Both the position numbers and the translations under genes were made by a program. A stretch of 64,000 nt of DNA from Ischnura elegans (taxonomy: Eukaryota; Arthropoda; Insecta; Odonata; Coenagrionidae): assembly GCF_921293095.1 (NCBI RefSeq), contig NC_060259.1, positions 50,387,812 through 50,451,811 on the forward strand, given 5' to 3'. Below are positions 50,801-61,449 of the stretch, piece after piece. The notes under the pieces are model-generated. The model was not told where the DNA came from, did not search any database, and saw only the letters and a program-made list of their open reading frames with translations. Numbering within the stretch: position 1 is the first letter of the stretch; each line of letters begins with the position of its first letter.

Positions 50801-51641
50801 CAAGCTTAAAATGTGTCGCTCGTATTTTAAAGTAGGATACCTTCAGGGGACGATTCAATTATCTGATGCAGATGAAAGGTGCGCGGAGTTCCCATGGTGC
50901 TAGTAAATTATTCCTCCAATGCATGCATTTCCACTTATTTTAAAACCTTTATGCTTTGCCCACTCGAGACGTATAAAGAGAGGGCAAAATTGATGGAAAA
51001 GTTTTTTTCTAAAATCAGGTTTTCCAACATTCCAGTAGTTTCACCATTGAAGATTATAACATTTTTACAAGGTAATAAATCGTTTCAGGCTTCATTATGT
51101 GGAATATTGCTATATCCATGGTAAAAACACATATGGTAATTTCCACACTATTTAATTTAGCACTTAACGACCGACTATGGTCTCGAAACTTTGTGTCTTT
51201 TTTAAATAATTTTTACAAGGATTTCAAACCTCGGCATTCACATCGAGAGAATATATTATGCGTTTTTCCTTATTCACAAGAAATGATTTCTTTCTTTTTT
51301 AGGCAACGCCTGGCTTCGTTATTTAAATATTGCGCTCTCTCAGGTCAATAAATGCACGAGATTTTTCCTTCCCGTACTCTCCGAGCCTATCCGAAACCTA
51401 AAGAATGAGAGGTGCTTATCAGAGTGAGGTTCCCATTCCCTAAATATTTCCCGCAGTACCTTCATAGGATTCAAGGTCAAGAAAACCCCACGACTTGTAG
51501 ACCACGCCTCTAAAACGTAATTCCGCAAAGTCGGTAGATTTTCGATTTCATTGATACTTGACCAGCCTTTAGAAATATCTCTGCACCATATCTACATCAT
51601 GTGAAGGTATTTAATTTCTCCAAGAACAGTAAATCATAGAA
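50801..51641. other. AT-rich DNA with no supported gene
   Basis: Short overlapping frames at 50879-51351 (+) have no recognisable domain. Confidence 0.4.
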
Positions 51642-51917
51642 ATTAATAGCATAATGGAAGTAAGGAAATAAAACTTTGTAAGGTTCACTGTTATTTAATT
51701 ATGGGCACGACCCGGGTTTCGTAACTTGGTTACATCGTCAGGTGACTAATCTTGCATGCATCATACATTTATACACAAAGTACACAAGTGACAGTGAGGA
51801 TATCTATCGGAAAGGAAATGTTTTACTTCCTTTCTTCCTTACAAAGTTTTATTTCCTTACTTCCAGTATGGAGATGTTTCACAAAGTAAAGCCTGAAGTT
51901 ATATTAATAGCATAATG
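51642..51917. mobile_element. Foldback element with a hammerhead ribozyme and perfect 15-bp target duplication
   Basis: ATTAATAGCATAATG occurs at 51642-51656 and again at 51903-51917, bracketing a 246-bp insertion. Inside, a 28-bp perfect inverted repeat pairs GGAAGTAAGGAAATAAAAC and following bases (about 51658-51684) with the mirrored block ending ATTTCCTTACTTCC near 51864. A complete hammerhead-like core lies on the - strand at 51698-51750. There is no coding capacity. Hammerhead motifs are known from Penelope-like retroelements and retrozymes; the assignment to either is inference. Confidence 0.75.
51698..51750 (-). ncRNA. Type I hammerhead ribozyme candidate
   Basis: Reading 5' to 3' on the - strand: stem I strand AUUA-GU-CAC (51750-51742); core CUGACGA (51741-51735); a single U; stem II GUAAC (51733-51729), loop CAA, GUUAC (51725-51721); GAAA (51720-51717); CCCGGG; UC (51710-51709); and stem I return GUG-CCCA-UAAU (51708-51698). 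Stem II pairs at all five positions. Stem I pairs as CAC/GUG and AUUA/UAAU around an internal loop, as natural hammerheads with loop-loop contacts do. Stem III would be the palindrome ACCCGGGU, too short for a good hairpin, which suggests action as a dimer. Cleavage is predicted after the C at 51709. The extra U beside stem II is unusual. Confidence 0.6.
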
Positions 51918-53684
51918 TGCTATTTGGTGAATGGAATGTACATATTATTTGAACATTAAGTACGTGTTTTCTACAGGACTTTAAATATTAATCGCACGCA
52001 AACAGGGGTTTCTCAAAGTTATGGCATCATCGAGTACACGGACTAATATCAGAATTCTTTGTATGCCTGAGAGTGTACTCAAAGGCGAGCGTCAAGGAAG
52101 TAGGGTGGGAGGATGTGACTTCTTACCACCCTTCTATTTTCATTCCTAAAAATATTATAATTCAATACTAACTATTCCAATTTAAGCAAGAGGGTCATAA
52201 TGCAGGGAGCTGGACGGACTGGGCATCAAGAAAATATAACTTGGCAAAAACTGCTGGACTATCAATATTAAAACTTACGAAGACAGAAAGTTATTATTGA
52301 TTGTTAGAAGTTTCTCCCAGATTCCGATAGTCATGGGCCACACATCCTTCGAATGATTGTGCAGGGTCTTCTTACCTACCGAAGCTATTCTAACTACGAT
52401 GGATCCGGCCTTAGGACTTACTGCTTACCTTAGTGCCCACTGTTTCTATTGCCCCGATCTATTTTACTACCACATTAATGGAAACAAGAATTCTACCATA
52501 CAGACTTTATATCAGTTTGATTATTATCGTTCTTTTGCATGACTATCGATTATTGCTCACTGATAATCGCTCTTTGACATGCCGATTATTTATATCAATC
52601 GCGTCAATAACATCCCTTGATGGCTGAATTATGCCAAAACAAAGAAATAGAGTTGCTATCACATAATTTCTAAACATTTGCGGAAACTGTTTTCGAGCCA
52701 TGTCATAACATTTATAAATTTCACAATGCCAATTTCTATGCCCTTTGTCCTTTGCCTTATGATTTGTTTAAATCATTACTACAACTTCCAGTGGTTCACA
52801 TTTAATGAATCACGCTTTGATGAGATTCATCAATACATAAAATAGTGATATTTCTACGTATGGTTTCAAGAGCAATTTTTTTACGTTTTCTAAAATAGTA
52901 TAATTTTTAGATAACGACGAGGCAGTTTTGTTCATTTTCTTGCTGATCCCTTTTCCAATGGTATAAGCTTCATTCAGATCTCTCAGCAGTGGATTGCTGG
53001 CCATGATACATTAAGAGGGAACCTAGGAGCTAATGCCACCAAAAAAAAGCGCAAAAATGACATTTTTGGTATTTACCCCTCATTCCAAGTTTATAAGCCC
53101 AAAGAAGGGTTAAGCGAAAATTTATGCAAAAATTTCTGCAATTGTTTTACTCCATTATGGTTTACTTGAAAATTATTTACAAAAGCAATATACCATAGGT
53201 CAGGAATCAGTCATTAGTTTTCTATTGACCCCAAGTGAAATTCATAAAACTCATAACTAATAAATGATTCATGCGAAATGGAACTTTTTCAGTTATTTTT
53301 GCCATACAAGTTTGTTGCACACTTAGTTATCTTCTATTGTATGCAAAAAGTATATTACTGGCGTCAATCATAAAATTGTCCTAATATATTCTCAGTTTGA
53401 TAGATGCAGGCTAAAGGAAGAGGGATTTTTTGGAACATTTCTTTAATACCATTGACTTTCAATTTCATTGTAAGAAAACTGGATTAATACCTATGTCTGT
53501 AATTTTCTCTTTCTCGGATAAAAAAGCAACTTCACGCAAAAAAAACTTGATAACATGTATTTTGACTGAAGTTTTGAGCCTGCTTAACTTTGAATTTATC
53601 AATTCATTCTGTCCTAAGCGGAATCTCTACTCAGCGATCATAATCACAAAATGGATAAAAAATTTACACAAAGATTTTCTTGGA
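51918..53684. other. AT-rich DNA with no supported gene
   Basis: A small imperfect tandem duplication lies at 52517-52590 (TGATTATTATCGTTCTTT and TGATAATCGCTCTTTG each followed by ATG and CGATTATT). Frames of 60-85 codons lack domains. Confidence 0.4.
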
Positions 53685-54330
53685 TAGAAATAATTGCCTG
53701 ACGCGTGGAAACTTCATGGAAGGAATGCTTGAGATTGGAGTAATAGTGACCTAAATCTTAATACCATTGGAGTGGAATAATGGAGAAATGACTTGAACGG
53801 AAATAAAGTGCTTGGAATGAATTGCAAGGAAAAAATTCTTGTAAGTAATAAGAAACTCGTAGCGAGGGATTCTCATAACCTGTGCTACAGGATGCACATT
53901 GTTTTTTGAGTATGGTATGGTATTTGGAGGAGGCGACCGACAGCTGAAGTCATTTGTGCCATGAGGGTAGGGTATGGAAGGAAGGGTGGAGAGAAACCCG
54001 GCGTCGGCATTAGCCTGCTCTTAACGAAAGGCGCCAAGGGGACCACGGCTAAACGTCCCATCCGACGGACGGAGTGTTGCGCTTGAAATGTCCTCCACAC
54101 AACACTCAAGCAGGGCAGTCTATGAAAGTTCCCTGCCACTGCCGGGATTTGAACCCGAGCCCGCCGGGTGGGAAGCCAACACTCTAGCCACCACATTAAC
54201 CCGATCCCCTTGTTTTTTTGAGATTGTTGGAAGAAAAGAAGGAGATGAGGGATTATATGAGCGTTAGAATAGTTGTTAAAGAATATGCCTAAGGACATAC
54301 TACAAGTACGACATGTAGACATTAAAAAGG
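53685..54330 (+). repeat. Degenerate repeat copy interrupted by a SINE
   Basis: GCGAGGGATTC, then TGTGCTACAGGATGCACATT (53857-53900), and after the SINE GAGATGAGGGATTATATGAG, AAAGAATATGCCTAAGGA and TACGACATGTAGAC (54240-54320), parallel in order GCGAGGGATCC, TGTGCTACAGGATGGACACT, AAAGAATGTGCTAATGGATA and TACGTTATGCACAAAC at 55205-55395. The SINE at 53911-54209 therefore landed inside an older repeat. The left limit is uncertain. Confidence 0.5.
53911..54209 (-). mobile_element. Complete tRNA-derived SINE with target-site duplication
   Basis: The element reads on the - strand. The head has box A within GTGGCTAGAGTGTTGG (+ 54176-54192) and box B GGTTCAAATCC (54145-54155). The body carries CCTTTCGTTAAGAGCAGG, GCCGACGCCGGG and AGCTGTCGGTCGCC, and the tail is an ATACC-rich run at 53911-53930. 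TTGTTTTTTGAG at 53899-53910 and TTGTTTTTTTGAG at 54210-54222 flank it as a near-perfect target duplication. SINEs of this type are transcribed by RNA polymerase III and mobilised by a partner LINE. Diverged relatives lie at 10.2 and 20.8-20.9 kb. Confidence 0.9.
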
Positions 54331-55204
54331 GGAATGAAAAATTCTACTTTTCCCTAAACCTACTGCAAGCGTTAAGCCGCGTCTTTAATTAATTATAAGG
54401 TCATTTTCAATGTCTTTCACTGTCCGTTGATAATAAATAAGAATCTTTCATTACTTGATAAAAACATTTCAGTATCTCTCACCTTAATGTCTTGGTTTTT
54501 TAATTGGAAATGAATTACCTTACTACGACGCCATCCAAATGCATAATGTTAAGATTATGCCGAATGAGCATAGTACGCTCTCCTGTAGACAGAGGCGTGC
54601 CCTGAATTGGAGCTAAAAATGTTGCATTGTCTGAAAAAAGGGTGGAAGACAGAATGCTGCGAGCAGTGAATGGGTTGCCTGGGCATTCATTCAAAGCAAC
54701 TCCCAAATAGCATCATCTTCATGAATATATCCCCTTTACTGAACGTAGCCTTGCCTACCCACATCGCAATCCACATTTCATTCCCTTACCCTCTCCTCCG
54801 GGAAGAATAACTACAAATTTCTCCCGTAAAAAGCATCTCATAATTCACCATTGCACCTAAAGATACTCCAAAAGATAAATAGGAAATCATCTTTTGATTA
54901 CAACAAAAAATTAGATTAACAATACATATCACGAGAAAAAAGCCAAGTGAACCAGGAAAAATATACCATGAACAGAGAACGTAAATAAGGTACTTCATCT
55001 GCGCAGCAGCCAAGAAATTCAAGAGGCCTTATTTCGATTCCCGGTCAAGGCGTATTTTCTTCACAGTGATAAATTTAAATATTTATATTGTTTACAGGAT
55101 GAGCTAAAGTAAATGGATGAATATAAATAAAAAGAAAATGGGTAAAAGTAAGGGATGTTAGCTCAAATAAATTTTTAAAGTCATAAATAAAATTACATAG
55201 AAAG
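54331..55204. other. AT-rich DNA; possible tRNA-like scrap near 55030-55050
   Basis: TTTCGATTCCCGGTCAAGG at 55030-55048 looks like a box B remnant related to the one at 49165. No gene is supported. Confidence 0.35.
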
Positions 55205-55395
55205 CTGGTATGGCTAATGGTGGAAGCGAAATAAAAAGGCGAGGGATCCCCAAAATATGTGCTACAGGATGGACACTGGTTACCTCAGAAAGGATAACGA
55301 AATGTAGACGAGAAAAGAGTAGAGAGACGTGCAGGATGCTATGTAAAGAATGTGCTAATGGATATAAGGGCAGTACGTTATGCACAAACTAAACT
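55205..55395 (+). repeat. Second copy of the repeat that hosts the SINE
   Basis: Aligns by landmarks with 53850-54330 minus the SINE. It gives overlapping open frames on both strands (75 codons -, 60 codons +), without a recognised domain; a LINE coding remnant is possible. Confidence 0.45.
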
Positions 55396-56083
55396 TTTTC
55401 AATATTTTGGCACCCTAATTTTGTGCTAATATTATTAATGGTATGGTTGTTAAATGACAATTAAATTATTAAAAACTGTGACTATTACCTAAGTATAGTA
55501 AATTACCTTAGCCTAGAGATGATTTCTATGTTGCCGAACAACGTACGTATAACATATAGTTCGAAACCTGCTTGAGTTACATGATTCGTGGATGACCTCA
55601 CAAAAGTCTGCCGTTGGTCATTCCTTCCTTCCCATCTCATAGTGTCTCTACGTCACGAAATATGTTGCCAAAACCCCGCGAGAGCTAAGTGTGACCAAAA
55701 CGTGCCCTAACACAAATTATGAAAGATAGAAGGCCAGAATGTGCTACTAATTCGAATAGAATAGAATGCTTACAATGAAAATATCTTAGAAGGGACGGCT
55801 TAAGTTCGTAACCATGTGAACGAGGATCAGATGTAGTTCAGCCGTCAAGTATTTAGTTGAAGGATAAAATCTACAGTTACTTCATAAATACCACCAAAAA
55901 ACTTTCCCTGAATAACTTCAATTATGTTAAAGCTCACTATCGAAGGAATATAGATTTTTATAAAAATATTGTTTTTTACGCATTCACCGAGTTTCAATGC
56001 CAATGCACCGCCATTGAGTGGAGATGAATTCAAAATCTATGGTTGTTTCGACCTGAAAAAATTGTCTTTTTCCTTGGTTTCAG
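55396..56083. other. Intron or upstream sequence ending in a good splice acceptor
   Basis: AT-rich, ending with a pyrimidine-rich tract and TTTCAG, with the AG at 56082-56083, directly before the receptor exon. Nothing else was recognised in it. Confidence 0.5.
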
Positions 56084-56152
56084 GTTCCAGTCTGCGTCCT
56101 TGAAACGAGAGCACCACATATCTTCTAGTTACGGACTTCTACCGTAACCAAC
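56084..56152 (+). other. CCHa2-R: 5' untranslated part of the receptor exon
   Basis: Begins after the acceptor (TTTTTCCTTGGTTTCAG) and runs to the start codon. TAG at 56126-56128 is in frame with the ATG at 56153, so the ATG is the first possible in-frame start. The presence of an acceptor upstream means at least one earlier, non-coding exon should exist. Confidence 0.7.
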
Positions 56153-56767
56153 ATGGACCAGACGCAATCAGGTGACTTCGAGGTGAGAAACGTTACGCGG
56201 GACGTGGCCGTGAGGCTGGCGACTGAGCTCAGAAACTGTTGTTCTCCGAATGAGGATGACCTGGAGGACGAGTACGTTCCGTACGGCCAGCGGCCCGAGA
56301 CGTACATCGTGCCCATCCTGTTCGCGCTCATCTTCGTGGTGGGCGTGCTGGGCAACGGGACGCTCGTGCTCATCTTTGTACGCAACCGCAACATGCGCAA
56401 CATCCCCAACACATATATCTTCAGCCTCGCCCTCGGCGACCTGCTCGTCATCCTGACCTGCGTACCCTTCACCTCCACCGTGTACACGGTCGAGTCGTGG
56501 CCCTATGGCGAGCTCATCTGCAAGCTGTCCGAGTGCGTCAAAGACGTGTCCATCGGCGTATCCGTGTTCACGCTCACGGCCCTGAGTGCTGAGCGATACT
56601 GCGCCATCGTGAACCCGATGCGCCGGCACGCGGGACATCTGTCGACTGGGCCGCTCACGCTCATCTCGGCCATCGGGATCTGGGTGCTGGCGCTCCTCTT
56701 CGCAATGCCAGCTGCAGTTTTCTCCTTCATCAAACCTTACGACGTGGCCGGGAATCACAGCATTGAG
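56153..56767 (+). CDS. CCHa2-R: CCHamide-2 receptor-like GPCR, first coding exon (partial gene)
   Basis: The exon encodes 205 residues of a rhodopsin-family neuropeptide receptor of the bombesin/CCHamide group, a plasma-membrane G-protein-coupled receptor. An extracellular N-terminus (1-48) has an NVT glycosylation site at Asn13 and the YVPYGQRPETY block that precedes TM1 in CCHamide receptors. TM1 spans about 51-76 with GN at 67-68, TM2 86-109 with Asp96 in LALGD, TM3 about 123-147 with the disulfide Cys123 and ERY (147-149) in place of DRY, and TM4 about 167-191 with Trp177. Segments such as SWPYGELICK and ALSAERYCAIVNP resemble fly CCHa2-R more than CCHa1-R. The start is fixed by the in-frame stop at 56126 and a good context (CCAACATGG). 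The exon ends GAG|GTAAAA after ...NHSIE in phase 0. TM5-7 are not in the window. In flies this receptor links gut and fat-body CCHamide-2 to feeding and insulin release. The exon is GC-rich, unlike its flanks. Confidence 0.88.
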
Positions 56768-56890
56768 GTAAAATTGCTGTTTAAAAAGAACCAATGCCTT
56801 TATTTTGTCGAATTCAGAAGCCAAGAGGTACAAGCGATTTTATTTCTAAAAAGAGTTAGGTACAGAAATTGATAAAATAATTGATAACAA
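56768..56890 (+). other. Start of the intron after the receptor exon
   Basis: The donor is GTAAAA at 56768. The open frame runs on without a stop for about 35 codons into the intron, but the added residues are Lys/Leu/Phe-rich and do not match the receptor family, which continues with VC after the IE pair. Truncated translation from intron retention is possible in principle. Confidence 0.5.
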
Positions 56891-57052
56891 AATATTAAAA
56901 TGAGACATAACAATATTTCCACTTATAGTTTTATTCTTACACAACGCGTTTTGTCGTTAAAAACAACATTATCAAGTTTTTAACGACGAAACGCGTTGTG
57001 TAAGAATAAAACTATGAGTGGAAATATTGCAATGTCTCATTTTATTAATATT
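56891..57052. mobile_element. Foldback element in the receptor intron, with hammerhead-like core
   Basis: A near-perfect palindrome: GAGACAT(A/T)(A/G)CAATATTTCCAC, TTTTATTCTTACACAACGCG and TCGTTAAAAA, mirrored to the right, with the centre near 56975. The left arm on the - strand reads CUUGAUAA, U, stem II GUUGUU/AACGAC (loop UUU), then AAAA; the right arm retains GAAA followed by ACGCGU. The AGAATAAAA ... GTGGAAA order parallels the 18.1 and 38.1 kb elements. No convincing target duplication was found. Confidence 0.65.
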
Positions 57053-58556
57053 ACGAACTTCCACCACATCGTGCCTAGCATCATACAAGATATAAATATA
57101 CAAAAACTTGGTGGCCTAGGGATACGAGTGACTCTCTGTTCTGAGGTAACATCGAGTGGAAAATCGAATACACCACTCACTATCTAGTAGGTCTCGTTTG
57201 TTATCTTAACGTAGTATCTGTTCCTAACCCTGTTTAGAACAAGAAAACACTTGTACTCCTAGGATTGTCACCCCTCAATTCAGATATGGAATTAGTCATT
57301 CCAAGTCAATCCAACATGACGCTCGAAACTCGATTGCCTTGGAAAACTTGATATAAATAAAAGCCAAGTTAACATGTTTCAATGACTGATAGGAAATTTC
57401 TGCCCATTCCTCTAAAAACCCAACCGAATCGACAGTTACCCGCATGATCATGCTCCTTCCCTGTAATCCTACATAAGAGCCATTATTCATACCTCTTGAC
57501 GCACATCCACTTTAAAGAATGCTTCTAGGATGCCATTCTTGTTTATCTCGCCATACACCGTCATCTTCACCTCAAAACTTAAGCATCAAAGGACGGTATT
57601 TTTGGTGCCTTTGACTAGCCCGATCTCCGAAAAATGTGAATCACCAGAACGGAATCCTCTTAATCCGGCCCATCTGCTTCCCTCTCGGCCCAAAAGTCTC
57701 TTGTGTAACTCGCATTCATTCCTTTCACTCCTATTCATTCATTTCCTCACATTTGTTACCTCTATCACTTTTCTTCTATGAAAAGGGATGCTAGAGGAAT
57801 GTGAGACTTCAGAAATTGGAAAAGCTTTCAATTCCCAAAAATAACCCAAATTAAGTTGATTGATCACATCTTTGTATATATTTACACGAATTAAAAACTA
57901 CTTATTCAGCAGTAACGTGCGAATGGTGGATCGGATATCATGAGAAGTAAAAGAAGCAATTTTAATAGCAACACTATGATTAGGTGAACGATTCAGACAG
58001 GGAATTATCTTTTCACTGTTGCGTTTCATCACTCAGTTTTTATAAAGCAAAAGAATATAAAATGACAAACCAAGTAGCTTCAAGAATGTTAACCCTTTTG
58101 GAAAAAATACAGTTTAAGGAAAAGAGCACGAGATAATAATATTAATAATATATTTTGGGAAGAAATCCAAGTATGTAACGTGATTTTGGCCAGAAAGTAC
58201 ATTAAAAGAAAGTGATTAAGAATGTTCAATGAGAAATAAAAGCTGTGTTTGCATATTTTGCGGCCATTTAGATAATTTTAAGGCCATTTAGCTAGTTTTA
58301 TACATAATAATTAAGGAATACATGGATAGAAAAGTGACAGTGATAGGCAGATTGGTGGAATGAGTGAGCAGACGCGGTTGTAAATCATTCTCCAAATGGT
58401 AGGTGTTCTGGTGGTATGGTTGAGGGGGGTGGCCATATGAAAGACTTCTTGATGATTTTACCTTTCAGAAAATAATATGATTAAAAAAAGATAAATTAAT
58501 GCCGGGAGGCGCTGGGGAAATGGTGCTAGTGACGATGAGCAGGTTTTTGTTTGCAG
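57053..58556. other. Presumed intron sequence; no receptor exon found
   Basis: Looking for TM5-7 coding sequence on the + strand (for example the FLPYH and NSxxNPVALY hallmarks) gave nothing. The frame at 57530-57781 is not receptor-like. Confidence 0.45.
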
Positions 58557-58713
58557 CGAAGAGGGGGCGATGTTTACATTCGCTACAGCAGCGCACCCCT
58601 CGAGGAAGTGACGAGAAATTTCACGACACAAAAGAAAAGTGTTGTGGTGGATGCAGGAAACATCCGTTTACGCGTTGAGTGTAGATATGGTGTAATCGGA
58701 TGGACGATATACG
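58557..58713 (+). other. Exon-like open segment with acceptor and donor signals
   Basis: TTTTTGTTTGCAG ends at 58556 and ACG|GTGAGA follows at 58713-58714, bounding a 157-bp segment open in one frame (RRGGDVYIRYSSAPLEEV at its start). The frame stays open to 58808. It does not resemble any part of a CCHamide receptor and I do not recognise it. It could be a cryptic exon, an exon of an unrelated nested gene, or chance. Confidence 0.25.
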
Positions 58714-61449
58714 GTGAGAGCATTTTTCCCCGAGCAAAGCATGATGCAGATAAAATGCGCATTTGGATTGACGTTCAGGCAATGGATTTAGTTAATCCAC
58801 GGAAATAAAAAATTCCGTGAATCTTAATATAAAATAATGTATTTCGAGGTGCTTGGAGGCCAAAAACACTGAAAAGCTGGTCATAGAACTTTGGCTGTAA
58901 GGAGAAATAAGGAGAAAATCGTGATATTGTTTAAATTTTCAACTGGCTAGGCTGATGTACACCCTGATTATGTATAGCAGCGTTATTCTTTTTCGAATAA
59001 TTGAATTTTACCTCTCAAAATAAGCTTTTGGGAGTAAAATAAACATGCTAAAAAGTAGGACCGAATGTCAAAAACTGAGAGGTCACTCAAGAACAATAAA
59101 TTCAATAACATTTAATTTTCTCAAATGGTCACAGTCACATCACTTCTAAGGGTAGAGTGAAAAGGTGAGGGTTGTAGGACCAAAATTTACACCATTTATA
59201 CCTCCGAAGTACTGTTACCAGGATAAAATATTTTAGCGTCCGACAAGCCCATGCGCTCACCCCTAAACGTCACGCCGGGTGCTCTCGAGCCGCATGCGAT
59301 ACAATATGTGTAATTCTTTTGAATTAGCTAGATTCGCCATTGCATTTTCATAAAAAAATTCCTCATTCGTATGCATAGAAAGAGCTTAAATTTATTCCCA
59401 TTTTTTGATAAGTTTGTGTTAATCGCTAACAGCCTGCTAGTGTTGACAACGCACAATTTGTGTCTCAGATCTTCCTTGGACGCTATAAGCCTTGCGATTG
59501 TAGCTACTGCAGCAACAAGCATTTTTTATAATTAAATGAAAAAAGAATGAGAATGTCATGCCTATTATGTGTTCCCAATCAAAAGCTCACAGTTTTTAGT
59601 GCTTAACTTGATGGCAAATTTGTAATAGCGAATGAGTTTTTTATGCACATGAGTAAATTAGGGCTATTTGGGTATCCAATATCTTGCAAATAATAGGAAT
59701 GAGACATTTTGCTAATTTCGCTTATCCACCTCCATCCTGAGACATATCTACCGTTATTTTTGTCTATATTTTATGTTTTCTAGTTAATTAGATGCTAACA
59801 TTTACATTAGCAATTTCTGTGAATCATGGTTCTGTATGATGCTGTCATCGGTCAGGAAGGACTTAACTGGATGCAATAACAATATTCCCTTAGGCAAGCG
59901 GGAAAAATATCAAACGTCGATGCAATACGCCAGTACCGAGGAGGCTATGAGAAATTGCCTCCTTGGCCTTTGCCAGGAAGGTTGTGAGGGTGTGGAAAGC
60001 CTATAGAGGGCGCAGGACTTATCAGCTGACCTTGGGTGCGGCTCGCAAGCACCCAGTGCAATGTTGATGGGGTAGCGCGAGGCCTTGATGGACGCTAAAA
60101 TATTTCATTCCTCGAAAACGGTTCCTCGAACGTAAAATAAAACGGAGTGGATTTTAGCCTTAAAGGTAAAGGGGCCTAACGTTTCCTTTTAGCTTTAGAA
60201 ATTGGACAGCTTTCACAGGTCGTGCATCAGCTTCAAGTATGAAAATAGAGATAAAGAGCATGGAAAAATAGAGAGCATTTATCTAATCAAAAGTAGTATT
60301 CCGCTTTTTTGGCTTAATATCTAATATTAATATGATTCTGAAGTATTTCAGGCGAGGTACCACCCAAACCACGTCTGCCTTCGGTAAGAAAGTGCGTCAG
60401 AGGAAGGCTTAATATCACTAAAATAATCCTCGGAGGTACCTAATTTACTGGAGCTTACCTGGAAAAATGGTCCCCTCGGAATATGATTCCACATGGTAAC
60501 AATTTTTCCTGATCAAGAAGTACAGTAAAGGGGGCTGTTATACTTGCATCTTTATCGCAGGATGCAACTATGGGCCTGGGGAAAATGGGAACGGCGATAT
60601 ATATCCCCATACTACTAAACAAGTTTGTAACTATGTATCTCTATGATGAAGATAGTCCATTCATAAAATCATGCTCAGTGTTAAAAAGAAATCGTATTAC
60701 TAATTGCAATAATTTGCTACCACTTTTAGCAATATTGCCTGTTACCTAATGCGGTTATCAAAGAAATACCCTTTCAGCTTTTGCACTTACGCCATCCAGC
60801 AGCTTCACCGACTCATTATGCTTGATAGCTGTAGTAACACGGAAATCCAACCGCACGTTGCCAAAAGCGTGGCATTCCTCTTGTAACTTGAAAATGCTAT
60901 TGCATGATGCCCGTCCAGATCCTGATTCGAGTTCTGAACGCTAATCAGTGTTTCTCCGCGCAAACAGGAAATTTTCTTTAAAGCCTAACCCTGAAATATG
61001 GAAAAAAGTAACATAAGAGAGAATTGATCTGTAAAAAGGATGGAATCGGCTCAATATATCAGCGTTTCATCAGCAATTTAACCCGTTTCTCACTCGACTA
61101 ATCGGCCAATTTGTGAACCACCTCTGAAAAGAATAATAGTGCAGAAGAAGTCGTCACATTAGAAACCTTCAATGATCAAAACTTCGAGGCAGAAGATTAC
61201 AATGAGTCAAATAGACGATAGAAGACAGAATTGAATGATCTTGTAAGATATCTTAACTTACAAGAAGTAGAGTTATGGAAACAAGACTGAAAAAATAGCG
61301 TCTAATCTAGCCAGACCTCAAGATATCAGAGTAAGGTGTCATTACAAGAACTTATTTCATTTTTTTAATAGATGATGTGGTTTATGTGATGTGGTTTATT
61401 TTATTCGCATTGAATGCTTGGTGAGTTTTATCCCTAAATGTGACTCATG
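58714..61449. other. Presumed intron sequence; a GC-richer patch at 59920-60080
   Basis: The 59920-60080 patch has no long frame. No receptor exon, RNA gene or clear transposon was identified. Confidence 0.4.

Noticed and set aside
54130..54211. A possible functional tRNA gene
   Set aside because: The tRNA-like head continues into a SINE body with a tail and target duplications, so it is a retrotransposon rather than a tRNA gene.
56168..56833. 221-codon open frame on the - strand opposite the receptor exon
   Set aside because: It is antisense to a well-supported GPCR exon and is rich in His, Glu and Arg, as expected from the reverse complement of GC-rich transmembrane codons.
56768..56872. 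C-terminal extension of the receptor frame past 56767
   Set aside because: It crosses a good donor, and the added residues do not match the receptor family, while the exon end falls at the expected position.
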